In this document: piece by piece, positions 18,305-26,868 of the stretch
Numbering within the stretch: position 1 is the first letter of the stretch
Layout of the letters: each line of letters opens with the position of its first letter
Assembly: GCA_019636695.1 (NCBI GenBank)
Contig: JAHBXD010000001.1
Span: forward strand, 427,661-491,660
DNA length: 64,000 nt
DNA from: Phycisphaeraceae bacterium
GTDB lineage: Bacteria > Planctomycetota > Phycisphaerae > Phycisphaerales > UBA1924
Direction of reading: 5' to 3'
Program-made: the position numbers and the translations under genes
The notes under the pieces: generated by a model
What the model saw: the letters and a program-made list of their open reading frames with translations, nothing else
What the model was told of the DNA's origin: nothing
Database searches by the model: none

Positions 18305-19267
18305 GTGAAGAAGAAGACGCCCACGAGCCGCACGAAGGGAGCCGAGTCGGCCAAGAAGGTCGGTTCGAAGTCGCCTCGTTCTGAACAAAGGCCCAAAGTG
18401 AAGAAATCCAAGGCCGAGGCGAAGTCTGTTGCGAAGCCGTCGGCGAAGGGTGCCGCGAAACCTGCGAAGCCTGCGGCAAAGGCATCCAAGCCTGCAAAGG
18501 CAGAGGCTAAGGCGGGCAAGGCCGTGGTGGCGAGCAAGCCAGCTTCTAAAGCAGCAGCAAAGCCTGCACGCGAGAAGCCGGCCAAGGCGGCCAAACCCGC
18601 CAAGGTTGAGAAGGCCGCAGCACCGGTGACCAAGGTTGCGTCGGCGCCCGAGGCTCCGAAAGCGGGCAAGCCGGCGGGCGCTGCGCAAGAGAAACCAGGC
18701 GGGCGCAAGGGGATCACGATTGTGACACCCAAGCGTCCCAAGGCTTCCAAACCCAAGACCGCGCCGGCGTACATGTTGAGCGCGACGGGGTCGGGCGCTG
18801 TGCTGCCTCGCAAGCCGCTGATTCCATCCGGGCCGAACGCAAGTGTGCCGGCATCGCTCGATATGGCTGACCCGGCGGCAAAGAAAAAGTCACCGTTCAA
18901 CAAGAGTCAGTTGGAGCGTTTCCGGAAAATTCTGCTGGAAAAGCGCCGAGAGCTTGCCGGGGAAGTTCACGGGTTGGAGCACGAAGCGCTTCGCGGATCG
19001 AGTGGGTCGCTGAGTCATACTCCCAGCCACATGGCCGAACAGGGTTCTGAAGCGGCGGATCAGGCGTTGTCGCTTGATCTTGCCGCGGCTGAGCGCAAAC
19101 TGATTCGTGAAATCGACGAGGCGTTGAAACGGATTGAAGAGGGCGTCTACGGGCTGTGCGAATTTACAGGGAAGCCGATTCCCGTGGATCGCCTGGAAGA
19201 GCTTCCTTGGACGCGGTATTCGATCGACGCAGCGCGAGAACTCGAGCGTCGCACGTATGCCCGATGA
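18305..19267 (+). CDS. DksA/TraR-like protein with histone H1-like Lys/Ala/Pro-rich N-terminal tail
   Basis: 320 residues from a GTG start. Residues up to about 150 are almost entirely Lys, Ala, Pro and Ser (repeats like AAKPAKPAAKASKPAKAEAK), resembling histone H1 or AlgP-type tails. The last 125 residues form a DksA-like coiled coil (SQLERFRKILLEKRREL, then LIREIDEALKRIEEGVYG) and the DksA fold signature GLCEFTGKPIPVDRL. Only one of the four zinc-finger cysteines remains: the second pair is replaced in RYSIDA. DksA proteins modulate RNA polymerase, while the tail would bind DNA or RNA; the combined role is inference. It overlaps lspA (ATGA). Confidence 0.75.
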   Translation: MKKKTPTSRTKGAESAKKVGSKSPRSEQRPKVKKSKAEAKSVAKPSAKGAAKPAKPAAKASKPAKAEAKAGKAVVASKPASKAAAKPAREKPAKAAKPAKVEKAAAPVTKVASAPEAPKAGKPAGAAQEKPGGRKGITIVTPKRPKASKPKTAPAYMLSATGSGAVLPRKPLIPSGPNASVPASLDMADPAAKKKSPFNKSQLERFRKILLEKRRELAGEVHGLEHEALRGSSGSLSHTPSHMAEQGSEAADQALSLDLAAAERKLIREIDEALKRIEEGVYGLCEFTGKPIPVDRLEELPWTRYSIDAARELERRTYAR

Positions 19268-19962
19268 GCTGTCGATCGGAAAGCACGAAGGCGGGGGTCG
19301 CTTCCGGCGTTCACGGATCGGCAGGAGCGTTCGGCGGTAGTCAGTCGACTTTTCGTAGTCGGCGCGCATGGATTGTTTTCCTCACGGCGATTGTGCTCTC
19401 GTTGGTAGTCGATCTGTTGACCAAGGAGTGGGCGTTTGCCCGCCTTGCCAATGCGCCGGTGACGATTGACCGGTCGCAGGTGCTGGCCACGAGCGATCTG
19501 CACTTGTTGCTGCCCCAGCCGCCGCCGCGGGTGGTCGTGGTGCCGGGGTTGCTCGACCTGACGCTGGTGCTGAATCCCGGGGCGGTGTTCGGGCTAGGGG
19601 CCGGTAAGCGTTGGTTTTTCATTTTTTTCACGGTGATCGCGGTTGCGGTGGTCACCTGGATTTTCTGGAAAGGGACGCGGCCTCGCGACTGGCCGGCGCA
19701 TCTCGCGGCGGGGCTGATCATCGGGAGCGGGCTTGGGAATTTGTATGACCGCGTGTTGTACGCGTGCGTGCGCGATTTTCTTCATCCCTTGCCTCAGGCC
19801 CGGTGGCCGGGGGGCAAGCCGCTCTGGCCGTATGTCTCGAATGTCGCGGATGCGCTGTTGCTGGCGGGCATTGCCGGGCTGTTGCTGTTTACCTGGCGTC
19901 GGGATGCATCGGAAGATATGCCCGCGGGGCCAAAAACAAACAAAGATCGCGCCGAATCGTGA
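19264..19962 (+). CDS. lspA: Lipoprotein signal peptidase (signal peptidase II)
   Basis: LspA cleaves prolipoproteins in the inner membrane. The 232 residues contain four hydrophobic segments and the family motifs NPGAVFGLG, GLGNLYDRV, the first catalytic Asp in VRDF (about 171) and the second in NVADALLL (about 196). The start overlaps the dksA-like stop in an ATGA, which fixes it and gives a long polar N-terminus before the first span. The region between the first two spans (about 60-100) looks expanded. Several lipobox proteins in this window are possible substrates. Confidence 0.92.
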   Translation: MSCRSESTKAGVASGVHGSAGAFGGSQSTFRSRRAWIVFLTAIVLSLVVDLLTKEWAFARLANAPVTIDRSQVLATSDLHLLLPQPPPRVVVVPGLLDLTLVLNPGAVFGLGAGKRWFFIFFTVIAVAVVTWIFWKGTRPRDWPAHLAAGLIIGSGLGNLYDRVLYACVRDFLHPLPQARWPGGKPLWPYVSNVADALLLAGIAGLLLFTWRRDASEDMPAGPKTNKDRAES

Positions 19963-20023
19963 CGGCAGGGGCGTTCCTAAACCAGATGGCCTGGGTTTGC
20001 CCGGCCAGGTTCAGGAGGTTCTG

Positions 20024-21460
20024 ATGCGCACGCGTGTCTTGAAGACTTTGGGTGTGATGACAATGCTCGCGGTTGTGGCGGGGGGGACGGTTCCGCTATC
20101 GGCCGCGCAGATTTCACAGCAGGCGACGCCCCGCGCCCAGGACAGACTGCTGAACATCGAATGGGGTGGGGGAACGGTGGGGCAGTATGTGCGTCAGGTG
20201 GTGACCACCGCAGGTGAAGCTCCGCTCAACGTGATACTCGATCCGCAGGTGAGTGGATGGCAGGTGCTTCCGCTGAGCCTGCGGCAGGTTTCGGCGTCGA
20301 TGGCGATTGAGGTGCTCGAAACGGCGGTCGTGGTGCCCGAGTCGTATGTGATGACGATTCGACCGGCAGCACGGACGGGGGAATCGGCAGCACCTGTGCT
20401 GGCGATCAAGGCTGATATGCGTCCTGCCACGCGCAGGCCAGCGGAAGCGATCGGCGTGCAGGTATTGTCGCTGCGGAACGTGCTTTCGCACGAGTTCGGT
20501 GCAGCGTCGATACCCAGCGAAGTGGTGCTGAGTGCGATTGAAGCGGCGATCGTGCTGGCCGACAATGACGGGCAGCCGGCGCAAGTGCGATTTCATCCCG
20601 ATTCGAATCTGCTGCTGATTCGCGGAGACTCGGCCGAAGTGCTCGCGGCGACGCGGGCGGTTGAACTGCTCGAGGCGGATGTGCGTCGGTTGCAGTCGCA
20701 GCAGAGTCCGCACGGGCAATCAGAGCTAGCCCGGCAGATCAGCGAGATCGCGAAGGCGGCCCACGGAGATATCGAATTGGAATTGATCGACCTGTTCGCG
20801 GCGATGCGCACGGCGGAGATCGAGACCGAGCAGCGTGCTCGTGAGCTTTCGAGCATGCGGGATCGAGTGCAGGAGGTCCGTCAGCTTCATCACAATGGGG
20901 TGGCGTCGACCGTGGAAGTCCGCAACGTCATGGTTGAAGCCGAGCGTGCTGAAGCACAGCTGCAGGTCGCACGTGCGCAGGTCGATCGTATTCGCCAGCG
21001 CATCGAACTGCTTCAGCAGCGAGCGACGGGGGGTGACGCACGAGCAGCGCTGACCGCGAGGCTCGAACAAGCCCGCGCGCAGCATGCCGCGGCCCAGGCA
21101 CGCCATGAGGCGGCTGCCGCTGCGATGCGCGTTGCGGATGGATCGAACGCCGGCCAGTTCGAGCAGGCCTTGCGTGCTGCCGAGAAGGACATGATCTCCA
21201 CATCAGAAGTCGTGGCGCGCCTGCAGCATCAACTGAAGGCGCTCGGGCCTGATCCGCTGCACGCCGCACGCGAAGAGCTGGAGCGTATGCGCCAGCGTTA
21301 TGAGATCATGGAACGAGAGCGGGCGATCGCCGAAGTGCGCTTTGAAGAACTGTCACGGCTCAGGCGACAGGAAGAAGGCGTGATTCAGAGGCTTCAGGCC
21401 GAGTTGGCGGAGCTTCGCGATCTGGTGAGGAGATTACAATCCGAAGCCGGCCGCGAGTAG
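20024..21460 (+). CDS. Exported coiled-coil protein with secretin-N-like region
   Basis: 478 residues, starting with a signal peptide (MRTRVLKTLGVMTMLAVVAG to about AAQ). Residues about 40-210 are beta-alpha-rich and include VRFHPDSNLLLIRGDSAEV, the kind of segment seen in secretin N0/N1 domains. From about 215 to the end it is a long Gln/Glu/Arg/Ala coiled coil. No secretin pore domain follows, so it is not a complete secretin. A perfect AGGAGG (20013-20018) five bases before ATG 20024 fixes the start. The ECF sigma gene is next in the same direction. Confidence 0.65.
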   Translation: MRTRVLKTLGVMTMLAVVAGGTVPLSAAQISQQATPRAQDRLLNIEWGGGTVGQYVRQVVTTAGEAPLNVILDPQVSGWQVLPLSLRQVSASMAIEVLETAVVVPESYVMTIRPAARTGESAAPVLAIKADMRPATRRPAEAIGVQVLSLRNVLSHEFGAASIPSEVVLSAIEAAIVLADNDGQPAQVRFHPDSNLLLIRGDSAEVLAATRAVELLEADVRRLQSQQSPHGQSELARQISEIAKAAHGDIELELIDLFAAMRTAEIETEQRARELSSMRDRVQEVRQLHHNGVASTVEVRNVMVEAERAEAQLQVARAQVDRIRQRIELLQQRATGGDARAALTARLEQARAQHAAAQARHEAAAAAMRVADGSNAGQFEQALRAAEKDMISTSEVVARLQHQLKALGPDPLHAAREELERMRQRYEIMERERAIAEVRFEELSRLRRQEEGVIQRLQAELAELRDLVRRLQSEAGRE

Positions 21461-21521
21461 ATCCGGGTGACGAACTCGATTGTGCCGGGCCGGATCTGCC
21501 GGTGCGGAGTTCTTCGTGCAC

Positions 21522-22121
21522 ATGCTATCGACCACGAGACTCGTGAATCACCCGCTTGACGCCGCCGTCGCCGACACCCCGCGTGAAGCGAGAGCGATGT
21601 CGGCGGCGATCATCCGGGGTGACGAGGGAGCTTTTGAAGCGTTCTATCGTCGGTGGTTTGACCGCTCGGTGCTGATCGTCGCGCGACTTACACGCCGTGA
21701 CGAAGCTTTCAGTCTCGATGTCGTGCAGGATGCGATGCTTCGCGCAGCGCAGCGCATGCCTGCAGTGTCGAGTGATCGTGAGCTTGCGGCGTGGTTTGCT
21801 CGCGTATTGCATCGTGCGGCGATCGATGCGCTGCGGCGCGAAATGCGACGCGCGCGACGAGAGCGGGCTTCGGCCAGGCAAGAGCGGACCTCGCCGAGCA
21901 CCCTTGAGTTGCGTGAGCAGATCGCCTGGCTGCGGCGGGAAGTCGCCCAGCTTGATGCCACCGAACGGGCGCTCCTGATGCTCCGTTTCCATGCGGAGGC
22001 CACGCTCACACAAACCGGGGAAGCGATCGGGCATTCGGCTGATGCATCTCACGGACGCATGCGGAGAATAATTTCGCGCCTTCGAGCCAGAGGAATGGAG
22101 CGTTCCGACGATGAGAAATGA
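21522..22121 (+). CDS. ECF-type RNA polymerase sigma factor
   Basis: 199 residues with sigma region 2 (AFEAFYRRWFDRSVLIVARL, then LDVVQDAMLRA and AWFARVLHRAAID) and region 4 (LDATERALLMLRFHAEATL, then a GEAIGHSADASHGRMRRI helix-turn-helix). It would direct RNA polymerase to a specific promoter set. The end overlaps the next gene, a one-span protein with the layout of an anti-sigma factor, by 11 bp. The start could be ATG 21522 or GTG 21516. The exact ECF group cannot be judged by eye. Confidence 0.85.
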   Translation: MLSTTRLVNHPLDAAVADTPREARAMSAAIIRGDEGAFEAFYRRWFDRSVLIVARLTRRDEAFSLDVVQDAMLRAAQRMPAVSSDRELAAWFARVLHRAAIDALRREMRRARRERASARQERTSPSTLELREQIAWLRREVAQLDATERALLMLRFHAEATLTQTGEAIGHSADASHGRMRRIISRLRARGMERSDDEK

Positions 22122-22647
22122 ACTGGACAATTGCACCATGCTCAGTCAGGCGGCGGTGCGGCGTCGGGAAGAGGGGCTTGCGCGCCTCAAGGTGGTTGTC
22201 CGCCGCCGTGCGCGGGTGAGGCGGATCCGGAACGGTGCGGCATGGGCATTACCGGCGATTGCGATCGGAGTTTTCTGGTACTCGATCGGGTCAGGGGGCA
22301 GTGGGGCAGTTCATGAACAAATAAGCGGGGAGCAGATCGCGCCGTCGATCGTTGTCGCGGAAGATTCGAAGCCTGATGTGCACATGGTTCAGGTCATTTC
22401 TACTGATCGGGGCGTCTGGCATCGCGTAGAGCCGAAGTCTTGTCCAGGTGCTGCCGTTGAGGTCGTGAGCGACGATCAACTGATTCAGGAACTTCAGCAC
22501 GCCGGGTTTTCGATCGGCATCGTGCGGTCGTCCGCGGGGGTAGTGGTGGTCGGTGACTTGCCCAGACCCGAGGCGATTGACCCGATTCCCGGTGAGGGTT
22601 CCCCCGGTGTTCGCGGGCACGCGGCACCGGTGCAATCAGGGGCATAA
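22111..22647 (+). CDS. Putative anti-sigma factor (single-span membrane protein)
   Basis: 178 residues: a basic N-terminal cytoplasmic part (about 1-40), a transmembrane helix (AAWALPAIAIGVFWYSIG, about 43-60) and an extracytoplasmic part. It begins inside the sigma gene and so is translationally coupled to it. The function is inferred from this position and topology alone: I see no HxxxCxxC zinc anti-sigma motif. The extracytoplasmic domain is not recognised. Confidence 0.6.
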   Translation: MRNELDNCTMLSQAAVRRREEGLARLKVVVRRRARVRRIRNGAAWALPAIAIGVFWYSIGSGGSGAVHEQISGEQIAPSIVVAEDSKPDVHMVQVISTDRGVWHRVEPKSCPGAAVEVVSDDQLIQELQHAGFSIGIVRSSAGVVVVGDLPRPEAIDPIPGEGSPGVRGHAAPVQSGA

Positions 22648-22656
22648 ACTCAGGGC

Positions 22657-22932
22657 GTGTCGCACGCGATCATGCTCGCTGAACTTGAGCCTGAACTCGG
22701 CCATCGCTGGGCGATGTGGATGCTGATTCTCTCGCTGATCGCCGTGGGCGTGCTGGTGCTCCTTGTCATCGCCACGCTGCTGCGGCGCCGTATCGCCCGA
22801 CGACAGGCTGAGGAACGCCCGGCACGGAGCGATCTGACGCTTGATGCCTGGGCGGAGGCAGGTCGGCGCGTCAGTGAAGGGCCACTGGATGACGAGGACC
22901 TTTCGGACGAACAGCAGCGTCCCTTGACGTAA
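22657..22932 (+). CDS. Small single-span membrane protein
   Basis: 91 residues from GTG 22657 (or 86 from ATG 22672) with one strong transmembrane helix (MLILSLIAVGVLVLLVIATL) followed by a basic stop-transfer (RRRIARR) and an acidic tail (DDEDLSDEQQ). It follows the anti-sigma-like gene by 9 bp in the same direction, so is probably in the same transcript. No family recognised. Confidence 0.55.
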   Translation: MSHAIMLAELEPELGHRWAMWMLILSLIAVGVLVLLVIATLLRRRIARRQAEERPARSDLTLDAWAEAGRRVSEGPLDDEDLSDEQQRPLT

Positions 22933-22955
22933 CGCGTGCTTCGAATGCGAGAGCC

Positions 22956-23723
22956 GTGATGCCGGAGTCAGCGCCGATTTCATACCGTCCGCGAGCACTT
23001 GTGACTGGGGCCTCGCATCGGATCGGCCGGGCGATTGCGATCGAGTTGGCTGCCCGCGGGTGCGATGTCATGCTGACATATCACACTCGGCGCGAAGAGG
23101 CCATGAAGACCGCAGAACGCATAGAGTCGCTCGGCGGGAGCGCGGAAGTCAGGCGCCTTGATCTGGATGATCTCTCGGCCGCAACGCAGCTCGGAATGCG
23201 ACTCGCCGAGGCCGATCGTCCGCTTGATGTTCTGGTGCATAATGCTTCGCTCTATCTTCAGGCACCGCTGGAGGATGCCGCCTCTGCAGAGCGCCTGATG
23301 CGTGTCAATGCCCTCGGCCCGTGTGTGCTCACGGGGGCGGCGGCGCCGGCGCTGGTTCGGTCGAAGCTGCCCGGGGGCAGCGCGGTGGTGGCGATGGGTG
23401 ACATGCATGCCCTCGGTCGGCCGCGACAAGGGCTGACGGCCTACGGCATGTCGAAGGCCGCCTTGCACGATATGGTTCGCTCGCTCGCAAGGATGCTTGC
23501 GCCGCATGTTCGCGTGAACGCGGTGGCCCCCGGAGTCATCGCATGGCCGGAGAGCGGGCCGGAGGCGGAGGGGGCTTTCCAGGAGCGGTATCTTGCGCGT
23601 GTGCCGCTGCAGCGTGCGGGGACGATTGAAGAGGCTGCAGGCGCTGTGCGGTGGCTCGCGCTCGAGGCGACCTATGTCACCGGCCAAGTGCTGACGCTCG
23701 ATGGCGGCCGATGGCTGGCCTGA
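22956..23723 (+). CDS. Short-chain dehydrogenase, pteridine reductase / FolM-like
   Basis: 255 residues with a Rossmann fold. The cofactor loop TGASHRIG (17-24) has the Arg-x-Gly form common in pteridine reductases, and the Tyr163-x3-Lys167 pair lies in YGMSKAAL. Where classical SDRs have the catalytic Ser there is Asp (VVAMGDMH, Asp149), which matches the Asp-Tyr-Lys site of PTR1/FolM enzymes that reduce dihydropteridines or dihydrofolate. A generic 3-oxoacyl-ACP reductase is the alternative. GTG 22956 and ATG 22959 are adjacent possible starts. The ABC ATPase gene follows closely. Confidence 0.78.
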   Translation: MMPESAPISYRPRALVTGASHRIGRAIAIELAARGCDVMLTYHTRREEAMKTAERIESLGGSAEVRRLDLDDLSAATQLGMRLAEADRPLDVLVHNASLYLQAPLEDAASAERLMRVNALGPCVLTGAAAPALVRSKLPGGSAVVAMGDMHALGRPRQGLTAYGMSKAALHDMVRSLARMLAPHVRVNAVAPGVIAWPESGPEAEGAFQERYLARVPLQRAGTIEEAAGAVRWLALEATYVTGQVLTLDGGRWLA

Positions 23724-23745
23724 AGCGCGAGTATGCTTCCGACGC

Positions 23746-24657
23746 ATGGGCGCATCGATGGCTGAACCCGTTTCCACAGCCCGATCGACGGCCGATCAAG
23801 GTCCGGCGATCGAGTTTTTGCAGGTTTCGTATCGTTTTCCCGAGGCTCGTGCGTGTGCGATCGAAGGCGTTTCGCTGGTTGTCGATCCGGGTGAGCGACT
23901 GGGTATTCTGGGGCCGAACGGAGGCGGCAAATCGACATTGCTGCGCCTCGCACTCGGGCTGCTTACCCCGACCGAGGGGCGCGTGCGGATTTTCGGGCTT
24001 GATCCGCATCAGGCGAGAGAGCGAGGATGGCTGGGTTGGGTGCCGCAGCGCATCGAGGCCGAACTGCGGTTCCCACTGCGTGTGCGCGAGGTCGCCATGA
24101 TGCCGGCGTTGGCAAGGTTGTCGCCATGGGTCCGTGTGCCCGACGCCATCGCGGCGAATGTCGATGAAGCACTCGGTCTTGTCGGCATGCGGGAACTCGC
24201 CGAGCGACCCGTCGGCCGGCTCAGCGGTGGGCAGTTGCAACGTGTCATGATCGCCCGCGCGGTGGCGCAGAAACCGCGCGTGCTCTTGCTCGATGAGCCG
24301 ACCGTTGGTGTGGATGTCGTGGGTCAGGAACGTTTTGCGGAAATGATGCGCGGCCTGCACAGCGCCCTGGGCCTGACCATCGTCACGGTATCGCACGATC
24401 TTCGAACGGTTGCTGCAAGCTCTGATCGCGTAGCGTGTCTCAATCGCACGCTGCATGCCCATACATCACCCGAGGGGCTGACGCCGCAAGTGCTGGCCGA
24501 GGTCTTCCGGCATGATGTGCTGGGTATCTTCGGCGATCTGCATATTCACGCGCATCGACCGGAAGATTGCCCCACGCCGGAGCCGCCGCGAGATGCCGAG
24601 GGCGCATCATGCTGCGGCCACGATCACCCTCCGCCCACAACGCCTTCGGGGGTCTGA
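23746..24657 (+). CDS. ABC transporter ATP-binding protein (ZnuC/MntB-like)
   Basis: About 303 residues: Walker A GPNGGGKST, Q-loop WVPQR, signature LSGGQLQ, Walker B VLLLDEP, H-loop VSHD. The order and spacing fit the ZnuC/manganese-type ATPases. The C-terminal tail is rich in His and Cys (DLHIHAHRPEDC, CCGHDHPP), which supports a divalent-metal substrate such as zinc. The permease gene follows and overlaps. No substrate-binding protein gene is in the window. Start chosen at ATG 23746; ATG 23758 is also possible. Confidence 0.85.
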   Translation: MGASMAEPVSTARSTADQGPAIEFLQVSYRFPEARACAIEGVSLVVDPGERLGILGPNGGGKSTLLRLALGLLTPTEGRVRIFGLDPHQARERGWLGWVPQRIEAELRFPLRVREVAMMPALARLSPWVRVPDAIAANVDEALGLVGMRELAERPVGRLSGGQLQRVMIARAVAQKPRVLLLDEPTVGVDVVGQERFAEMMRGLHSALGLTIVTVSHDLRTVAASSDRVACLNRTLHAHTSPEGLTPQVLAEVFRHDVLGIFGDLHIHAHRPEDCPTPEPPRDAEGASCCGHDHPPPTTPSGV

Positions 24658-25604
24658 ACCCGGCGGCGTTCGCCCCGAACTCGGAACTTAGCCCCGTGCA
24701 GACGATTCGCTACCTCACCGATCCTGACCTTGCCGCGTTTGCCTGGCCCGGCGTTGTCGCCGCGGCGGGCGTTGCGGTGGTGGGGTCTGTGCTCAGTATT
24801 TTCGTTGTGCTCAAGCGGCTTGCGTTTATCGGGCAGGGCGTGAGCCATGCGGCATTCGGAGGGGTGGGTGTTGCATTCATTCTCGGGGTGACTGGGGTCG
24901 CGGCGGTTGGCGCCTCGTCACACGAGGCTTTGGTGCAGGATCTCGGCCTGCTCGCGATTGTGACAGCGTTTTCACTTCTGGCGGCGATGGCCATCGCGCG
25001 CATGGCCCGCCGGCGCCAGATCGAGGCGGACACAGCGATCGGGGTCGTGCTTGTTGCGACGATGGCGCTCGGTTCGGTTCTGCTCGACAGCGCGGCAAGG
25101 GCAGCGGCCAAGGCCGGGCGCCCGCCGCCGCCATCTATCGACGGCGTGCTTTTCGGTTCGCTGGCGAGCGTTGGGTGGACCAACGCCATCGTGGCGTGGG
25201 CGGCGGCAGCAGGCGTTCTGCTTACCCTCTGGATGCTTCGCCGCCCGATGCTGTTCTGGGCATTCGATGAACCCGCCGCCGAGGCCTACGGCGTGCCGAC
25301 CCGTCGAATGGGCGCGGTGTTGCTTGTGCTGCTGGCGGTCGCGATCGTGGTCACGATGCGTCTGGCGGGCGTGATTCTCGCCACGGCGATGCTTGTGCTC
25401 CCCGGCGCGGCCGCGCTTCGACTCAGCATGCGGTGGCGTCACGTCGTGGTGTGGTCGGTGGGGATCGGCCTTCTCGGCGCATGGGGAGGACTCATCCTGA
25501 GCTTTGAGACCGATCTCCCCGCCGGGCCGTGTGTGGTCGGTGCGCAGCTGATGTTGTTTCTTGCGGCATGGACAGTCGGGGCAGCGCGGGGCGGTGCCCG
25601 GTGA
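24609..25604 (+). CDS. ABC transporter permease (ZnuB/MntC-like)
   Basis: 331 residues with about eight hydrophobic spans, of the ABC-3 family. Family features include FIGQGVSHAAFGGVGVAF near the N-terminus and the late segment VILATAMLVLPGAAA. With the preceding ATPase it would import zinc or manganese. ATG 24609 overlaps the ATPase gene by 49 bp; GTG 24696 (start QTIRYLTDPDL) would give a more standard N-terminus and may be the real start. Confidence 0.83.
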   Translation: MLRPRSPSAHNAFGGLNPAAFAPNSELSPVQTIRYLTDPDLAAFAWPGVVAAAGVAVVGSVLSIFVVLKRLAFIGQGVSHAAFGGVGVAFILGVTGVAAVGASSHEALVQDLGLLAIVTAFSLLAAMAIARMARRRQIEADTAIGVVLVATMALGSVLLDSAARAAAKAGRPPPPSIDGVLFGSLASVGWTNAIVAWAAAAGVLLTLWMLRRPMLFWAFDEPAAEAYGVPTRRMGAVLLVLLAVAIVVTMRLAGVILATAMLVLPGAAALRLSMRWRHVVVWSVGIGLLGAWGGLILSFETDLPAGPCVVGAQLMLFLAAWTVGAARGGAR

Positions 25605-25633
25605 ATACTTGAGTATGCACACAGGAGATCGTG

Positions 25634-25819
25634 ATGAAAGCCGAAGTGATTCTGGCGGAGTTGAACCGTCAGCGAAAAGATCTGGGGGAAGACCCGGGCG
25701 ATGTCGAGTGGCTGGCCATCCACCATGCATTCTGCTTCATCTCCTACAAAATGGCTGAATTTCAGAAATACCTGGATGAGCAGGCCGCGAAAGGGGCTTT
25801 TGACGAGTTTGAGCCGTAA
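25634..25819 (+). CDS. Small acidic helical protein
   Basis: 61 residues, KAEVILAELNRQRKDLGED onward, with no signal or membrane span. AGGAGA at 25622-25627 precedes the start well. It is probably made from the ABC transporter transcript or alone. No family recognised, but it has the composition of a genuine short cytosolic protein. Confidence 0.55.
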   Translation: MKAEVILAELNRQRKDLGEDPGDVEWLAIHHAFCFISYKMAEFQKYLDEQAAKGAFDEFEP

Positions 25820-25996
25820 AAAGCCACGTGAGAACACTGCACAAACTTCGTACCGCACTTTTCCTCTGGGGTGAATACGTTCGGGGAATCGTCGTCAAGT
25901 GCTTTGGGAATGTCACAAACCCATATCGCCGTCATCGCGCGCCGAAAGTGCCGTGCTGTGCCTGTTTTTTCTGGTGGCATACCCGAAAGGCAGGCT

Positions 25997-26800
25997 ATGG
26001 GCATCTACGACCGTGAGTACATGCGATCCCCGCGTCGCGCCTCGTCGGCACAGCCTGTCGGAACTACTCCATGCCGCGGACGAATCGGGCGGATTGGTCG
26101 CATGCGTAGGCCGCGATACGGAACCATCTACGACGGGGAAGTAGTCTTTTCCGGCTTTCTTGTCTTGGCTTGTCTGATCGTCACGGGCTTATGGCTGCTT
26201 GCAGGGCAGGCGTTTTTCGTCAATCGTTGGACTCCCTCGCCCGCGGCAAGCGACAGCTTCTCAGAGATTATCTCCGGAGTAGAATTTAAGATGTCTGTCG
26301 CGCAGAAGAGCATGGCTCTCCGCGGATGGATGGTTGACCACATCGCCTATACCCCGCGAGAAGCAAGCCGTTCCGGATTCGCCTGGGGCGTTGGTCTGGT
26401 TGCCAATCCTCTTCTGAATGTCGGCTTGGGCGCTTCGATCATGGCCTTGCTTGCGCTCGGCGCGGTGGCATGTTTTGCGGAAATGCGTACTGGTTTGCTG
26501 GTGGCAATTGTGACCGGCATAGGTGCGTTTTCGGTCAACGCGGTCTGTCTGGCTTCTGCGGCACCCAAGGTCGAACTGGCCGGTTCGTGGTGCCTGATTG
26601 GAGCCTACGCGGGTGTGTCGATACTCGGCCCGCACATGGGCATCGGACGTCTGCTCGGACTGGTGGCGTTGGCGATGCTCTACTTCCGCTGGCCGGAGAA
26701 GATGTCCGCCGCACCGACGGAACTCGTGCAGTGGGTGCCAGCGCTTGTCTGGGGCGCACTGGTCGGGCTTATCGCCCACCTCGCTGTACGCAATAGGTAA
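25997..26800 (+). CDS. Multi-span membrane protein, possible inactive rhomboid-like
   Basis: 267 residues beginning MGIYDREYMRSP, an N-terminal phrase I associate with planctomycete rhomboid and related membrane proteins. A basic linker (28-40), a first span (50-72), a soluble loop, then several closely spaced spans follow. The late segments resemble rhomboid cores, but the place of the GxSxG nucleophile reads GAYAGV (202-207, Tyr for Ser) and the last helix (VWGALVGLIAHL) lacks the expected catalytic His. If the fold guess is right, it is a pseudoprotease. ATG 25997 is chosen for the MGIYDREY start; the frame is open further upstream. Confidence 0.5.
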   Translation: MGIYDREYMRSPRRASSAQPVGTTPCRGRIGRIGRMRRPRYGTIYDGEVVFSGFLVLACLIVTGLWLLAGQAFFVNRWTPSPAASDSFSEIISGVEFKMSVAQKSMALRGWMVDHIAYTPREASRSGFAWGVGLVANPLLNVGLGASIMALLALGAVACFAEMRTGLLVAIVTGIGAFSVNAVCLASAAPKVELAGSWCLIGAYAGVSILGPHMGIGRLLGLVALAMLYFRWPEKMSAAPTELVQWVPALVWGALVGLIAHLAVRNR

Positions 26801-26868
26801 TCACCGCCCTTTACACGTTCCCGGTGCGGTCCAACGATCGGGCATGACTTGCCGCGCGAGCCAATCGC

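Noticed and set aside
18124..18903. Open frame antisense to the Lys/Ala-rich tail of the dksA-like gene
   Set aside because: The Phe/Leu/Ala-rich product is the expected reverse of Lys/Ala/Pro codons; no signal peptide or start context.
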